Part shown: piece after piece, positions 8,356 through 11,077 of the stretch
Numbering within the stretch: position 1 is the first letter of the stretch
Layout of the letters: the number at the start of each line of letters is the position of its first letter
DNA from: Paracoccaceae bacterium
GTDB lineage: Bacteria > Pseudomonadota > Alphaproteobacteria > Rhodobacterales > Rhodobacteraceae
Assembly: GCA_002683355.1 (NCBI GenBank)
Contig: NYTF01000061.1
Location: 18,180 to 29,256, forward strand
Direction of reading: 5' to 3'
DNA length: 11,077 nt
Translations under genes and position numbers: made by a program
The notes under the pieces: model-generated
What the model was told of the DNA's origin: nothing
The model's input: the letters and a program-made list of their open reading frames with translations, nothing else
Databases searched by the model: none

Positions 8356-8389
8356 AAATTAATCTATCAAACAGATCAGTTATTAATTT
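8356..8389. repeat. Inverted repeat between convergent hutC and dehydrogenase genes, possible weak terminator
   Basis: AAATTAAT (8356-8363) and ATTAATTT (8382-8389) are perfect 8-base inverted arms about 18 bases apart; the second arm overlaps the dehydrogenase stop codon. The position between convergent genes suits a bidirectional terminator, but the stem is purely A/T and has no following U-tract, so it may be chance in AT-rich DNA. Confidence 0.2.
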
Positions 8390-9759
8390 ATATTCAACAT
8401 TTTGCCTGGGTTCATAATATTTTTGGGATCAAAGCTACGCTTTAAATTAACCATTAATGACATCGCATCACCATGCTCTCGCGCCATATGTTTAATTTTT
8501 CCCATTCCGATACCGTGCTCACCGGTTATAGTCCCCCCAACTTCCAAAGCTCGTTTTGCCATACGATCTGCAATCATTTGATTTAGCTCTAAGTCCTCAG
8601 GATCATTGGGATCAGAAAACATCAAAGTATGGAAATTACCATCTCCAACATGACCTATAATCGCCCCAATAACATTAAACTTTTCAAGATCATGCTGAGT
8701 GTCTGTGATAGCTTTTGCCAGCTCTGAGATTGGTACACAAACGTCTGTAGACATTCCTTGTTTGCCGGGGAAAAGTGTCTTTGTTGCATAATATGCTTGA
8801 TGTCTTGCTGCCCAAAGTTTTGTTTGATCCTCTGGCCTCATTGACCATCTAAATGGCCCCCCACCAAATTCCTCGATAATCTCTTCCATTGTCCCAGACT
8901 GATCCTTCACTCCGATATCAGAACCATGAAACTCCATAAAAAGGTGTGGTTTTTCAGGGTAATTTAGTTTCGAGTATGCATTTATAGCTCTAATTGAAAC
9001 TTCATCAATCAATTCAATACGAGCCATTGGGATACCCAGTTGTATTGCTGAAATAACTGCATTTACGGCAGCCTTAACAGATGTAAACTCACACACGCCA
9101 GCAGCAACCGCTTCAGGCTTTCCTTTTAGACTGATTGTTAACTCCGTAATAATTCCGAGTGTACCTTCACTACCAACAAAAAGCTTTGTAAGATCATAAC
9201 CAGCGGAGGATTTTTTTGCTTGAGAACCAGTCCTAATCACACTTCCATCAGCCAAAACCACTTCCAGTGCCAAGACATTTTCTCTCATAGTCCCGTATCG
9301 AACTGCTGTAGTTCCTGATGCCCGAGTTGCCGCCATACCACCTATTGAAGCATTCGCTCCTGGGTCAACTGGAAAAAATAATCCTGTTGCTCGTAATTCT
9401 TCATTCAGCTTTTCGCGAGCCAGTCCAGGTTGAACTATTGCCAAAAGGTCCTCACTTTTTATCTCCAAAACTTGGTTCATCCGCGATAGGTCAATCGTTA
9501 CCCCCCCTCGAGGTGCTAGCGAATGCCCTTCCAAAGATGTTCCAACACCCCAAGGAATTATAGGGCAATCATGTTTTGCGCATATTTTAACAATTTGGGA
9601 AACTTCGACTGTGGTTTCTGGGTATGCAACAGCGTCAGGTGGCATATGATCAAAATATGTCTCGTTCTCTCCATAGACATCACAGGTTGCTTTAGACGTA
9701 CTTATTTTATCTTCCAAAACCTTTCTTATATCTTTAATCGCTAGCGTAATATTGTTCAT
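8383..9759 (-). CDS. FAD-linked 2-hydroxyacid dehydrogenase (D-lactate dehydrogenase LDHD / GlcD type)
   Basis: The 458-residue product is an FAD-binding oxidoreductase that most probably oxidises D-lactate or a related D-2-hydroxyacid and passes electrons to a cytochrome or quinone. The N-terminal FAD (PCMH) domain shows IPWGVGTSLEGHSLAPRGGV (68-87), VDPGANASIGGMAATRASGT (131-150) and FVGSEGTLGIITELT (194-208). The C-terminal domain has STDVCVPIS (337-345), GHVGDGNFH (369-377) and GTITGEHGIGMGK (409-421), with His370, His377 and His415 where relatives place metal/substrate ligands; these match LDHD more closely than the multi-subunit glycolate oxidase GlcD, and no glcE or glcF is adjacent. 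I chose ATG at 9759 with GGAG six bases upstream; a TTG at 9771 is less likely. It converges on hutC with a 71-bp gap, so it is not part of the hut transcripts. Exact substrate is unresolved. Confidence 0.92.
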   Translation of the reverse strand: MNNITLAIKDIRKVLEDKISTSKATCDVYGENETYFDHMPPDAVAYPETTVEVSQIVKICAKHDCPIIPWGVGTSLEGHSLAPRGGVTIDLSRMNQVLEIKSEDLLAIVQPGLAREKLNEELRATGLFFPVDPGANASIGGMAATRASGTTAVRYGTMRENVLALEVVLADGSVIRTGSQAKKSSAGYDLTKLFVGSEGTLGIITELTISLKGKPEAVAAGVCEFTSVKAAVNAVISAIQLGIPMARIELIDEVSIRAINAYSKLNYPEKPHLFMEFHGSDIGVKDQSGTMEEIIEEFGGGPFRWSMRPEDQTKLWAARHQAYYATKTLFPGKQGMSTDVCVPISELAKAITDTQHDLEKFNVIGAIIGHVGDGNFHTLMFSDPNDPEDLELNQMIADRMAKRALEVGGTITGEHGIGMGKIKHMAREHGDAMSLMVNLKRSFDPKNIMNPGKMLNIN

Positions 9760-10126
9760 CGCTTGCTCCAAATTTAACCTATATTTAAATTAAGAATGAT
9801 CATAATTCATAATTATTTAGTTATATGAAAAAGCTCATAATTAAAACTTTTTTTAAAGTTACTTTAGGAATACCAATTGATATACCTTTATAACCTAGGG
9901 CAGAGGCTCCAGTCGTGAAAATATTACGGCGTAAAATTAGAAGAACTTTTTTGAGACCAAATATTTAAAACAGCTAAAGAAGGAGCAGTCAAAAAGAAAA
10001 ATCTAGCAGCATACCACACAACCACACTAACAAAGTTCAGCTATATTTTTGCTCAAAATATGTAGTTTAAAGAAAATCAATTCAGAAAAATAACTAAGTA
10101 CAAGAGGTTTGACTATTTTTTGAAAG
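9760..10126. other. 367-bp intergenic stretch without a convincing gene
   Basis: This holds the upstream region of the minus-strand dehydrogenase and the downstream region of the tRNA. Seen here: a palindrome ATGATCAT (9796-9803) next to a tandem CATAATT duplication (9801-9814), both possible regulatory elements upstream of the dehydrogenase; a small plus-strand frame with one internal stop (9825-9968, see findings); and an A/T hairpin ATATTTT...AAAATAT (10043-10061). I see no clear promoter boxes or GC-rich terminator. The remainder appears non-coding in all frames. Confidence 0.5.
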
Positions 10127-10203
10127 TGGCGCGGTTGACGGGACTCGAACCCGCGACCCCCGGCGTGACAGGCCGGTACTCTAACCAACTGAGCTACAAC
10201 CGC
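10127..10203 (-). tRNA. tRNA-Asp (anticodon GTC)
   Basis: The minus strand folds as a complete 77-base tRNA: acceptor GCGGTTG pairs with CAACCGC, the D arm begins GCTCAGTTGG, the anticodon stem CCGGC/GCCGG closes the loop CTGTCAC with anticodon GTC, and the T arm is GCGGG-TTCGAGT-CCCGT. Discriminator base G73 is the usual aspartate identity base, and CCA is encoded at 10129-10127. Nothing unusual is seen. It stands alone without neighbouring tRNAs. Confidence 0.97.
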
Positions 10204-10239
10204 GCACTTTTTCCATTCACTTTACATGAATGTCCTGAG

Positions 10240-10268
10240 CTTTTATTCACGCTCATCCAATAGGTCAA
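10240..10268 (-). promoter_or_regulatory. Predicted promoter of tRNA-Asp
   Basis: The minus strand has -35 TTGACC (10268-10263, five of six consensus) and, after a 17-base spacer, -10 TAAAAG (10245-10240, four of six). Transcription would start near 10233 and leave a leader of about 30 bases before the mature 5' end. Position and spacing fit a stable-RNA promoter; it is a prediction only. Confidence 0.5.
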
Positions 10269-10363
10269 GCACTTCTATAAGAATTCTGAATTAAAGATTC
10301 ATCTAGACAAACTATAAAGTAAAACAATAAGAGAAGTTAATAACCACATTTCAAAAAAGATAT

Positions 10364-11077
10364 ATGATGACAAGAAAATCAGCTACATTTACTATACTCC
10401 TTGGCGGATTATTCATGAGCTTTGTAGGATTACTTATGCGTTTGATTGAAGACGCATCTGGATTTCAAATATTATTCTATCGTTCTTTGACCTTAAGCTT
10501 AGTTGTTATTATTTTCGCCTGTATTTTAACTAAATCCAACCCATTAGTTTTTTTAAAAAGATTAGATAAGTTTGACTTCGCAATGGGTGCATTTTTAAGT
10601 TTAGCATTTGCTACATATGTCTTTTCGATGCTATATACTTCAGTTGCTTCGACTTTGTTCATTTTGAGCGTAACACCATTCCTTTCAGCTATAATAGCTT
10701 GGTTTTGGTTGGGCGAAAAACCAAGAAGGATCGTATGGCTTACAATGATTGCTGCTTCTTTTGGAGTGGCGTTAATGGTTAATGACGGGTTTGCGGATGG
10801 CAAGACTTTTGGGAATTTATTAGCTTTTTTATCTGCAGTCTTTTTTGCCTTGGTTCTTGTTATTGCGAGATACAGTGAGAAAAAAAATGTCCTTGGGGGG
10901 ACATTTCTAGGCGGAGGATTGGCTTGCTTGATTGGCTTTCTTTCGACCGTCTATTTTAACCAAGGTTTATTAATATCGCATTATGATATGAGCGTATCCT
11001 TACTTATGGGAGCCTTTACTATTGGTCTTGGTATTACCTTGGTGACCATTGGGACACCATTTGTTCCTGCTGCTGAA
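10364..11077 (+). CDS. DMT-superfamily (EamA-type) membrane transporter, C-terminus beyond right edge
   Basis: An open frame from ATG 10364 reads 238 codons to the window end without a stop. It is strongly hydrophobic, with about eight likely membrane helices (roughly 8-27, 34-56, 71-90, 93-114, 124-140, 150-166, 179-195, 208-230), consistent with a ten-helix drug/metabolite transporter lacking its last two. EamA-like marks are FQILFYRSL (34-42) after the first helix, and the segment STLFILSVTPFLSAIIAWFW (96-115) followed by LGEKPRR (116-122), where the family typically has a helix ending in a Gly-Glu motif. The start is ATG-ATG with only a weak AAAAAAGA upstream; the second ATG (10367) is equally possible. 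A TATAAA at 10313-10318 might serve as a -10. Substrate cannot be told from sequence; no neighbour points to one. Roughly 50-60 residues are missing compared with full-length relatives. Confidence 0.85.
   Translation, partial: MMTRKSATFTILLGGLFMSFVGLLMRLIEDASGFQILFYRSLTLSLVVIIFACILTKSNPLVFLKRLDKFDFAMGAFLSLAFATYVFSMLYTSVASTLFILSVTPFLSAIIAWFWLGEKPRRIVWLTMIAASFGVALMVNDGFADGKTFGNLLAFLSAVFFALVLVIARYSEKKNVLGGTFLGGGLACLIGFLSTVYFNQGLLISHYDMSVSLLMGAFTIGLGITLVTIGTPFVPAAE

Noticed and set aside
9837..9860. AACTTT-TTTT-AAAGTT hairpin as a terminator
   Set aside because: The stem is only six bases and nearly all A/T, and no gene ends just before it on the plus strand.
10477..10803. Minus-strand 108-codon frame
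   Set aside because: It lies entirely within the DMT transporter read on the plus strand, which has clear membrane helices and family motifs; the minus frame has no recognisable domain.
1..11077. CRISPR arrays, insertion sequences, phage or toxin-antitoxin genes
   Set aside because: No spaced direct repeats, transposase motifs, terminal inverted repeats or small paired toxin-like frames were seen.

Overview
The window looks like a stretch of chromosome from an AT-rich, free-living, probably marine alphaproteobacterium. This rests on the low-GC wobble choice in otherwise well-conserved enzymes, the alphaproteobacterial look of the HutC helix-turn-helix, and short intergenic gaps. It is inference from sequence character, and no taxonomic marker gene is present. 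No mobile element, CRISPR array or phage gene was seen.

Positions 1-8311 are a histidine-utilisation (hut) locus built around a divergent promoter at about 6228-6302. Leftwards (minus strand) run hutI, hutH and hutU. After a 78-bp gap come a flavin-reductase-like FMN-binding protein, an ornithine-cyclodeaminase/mu-crystallin family protein, and the first 32 codons of an unidentified gene that leaves the window. Rightwards (plus strand) run hutF and the repressor gene hutC, coupled by an ATGA overlap. HutH deaminates histidine to urocanate, HutU hydrates it to imidazolone propionate, HutI opens the ring to N-formimidoyl-glutamate, and HutF deiminates that to N-formyl-glutamate. The hydrolase that would finish the route (HutG) is not in the window. 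A 20-bp near-perfect palindrome sits exactly over the overlapping hutI and hutF promoters and is the obvious HutC operator, so both arms and hutC itself should be controlled together.

Positions 8383-9759 (minus) hold an LDHD/GlcD-type FAD-linked 2-hydroxyacid dehydrogenase, convergent with hutC. The next 367 bp (9760-10126) hold no convincing gene. A tRNA-Asp(GTC) with encoded CCA lies at 10127-10203 (minus) with a good promoter behind it. The window ends inside a DMT/EamA-type membrane transporter (10364 onward, plus).

Most of the window is a recognisable catabolic locus. The least explained parts are the three-gene tail beyond hutU, where an OCD-family protein lacks the usual catalytic aspartate motif, and the absence of hutG.
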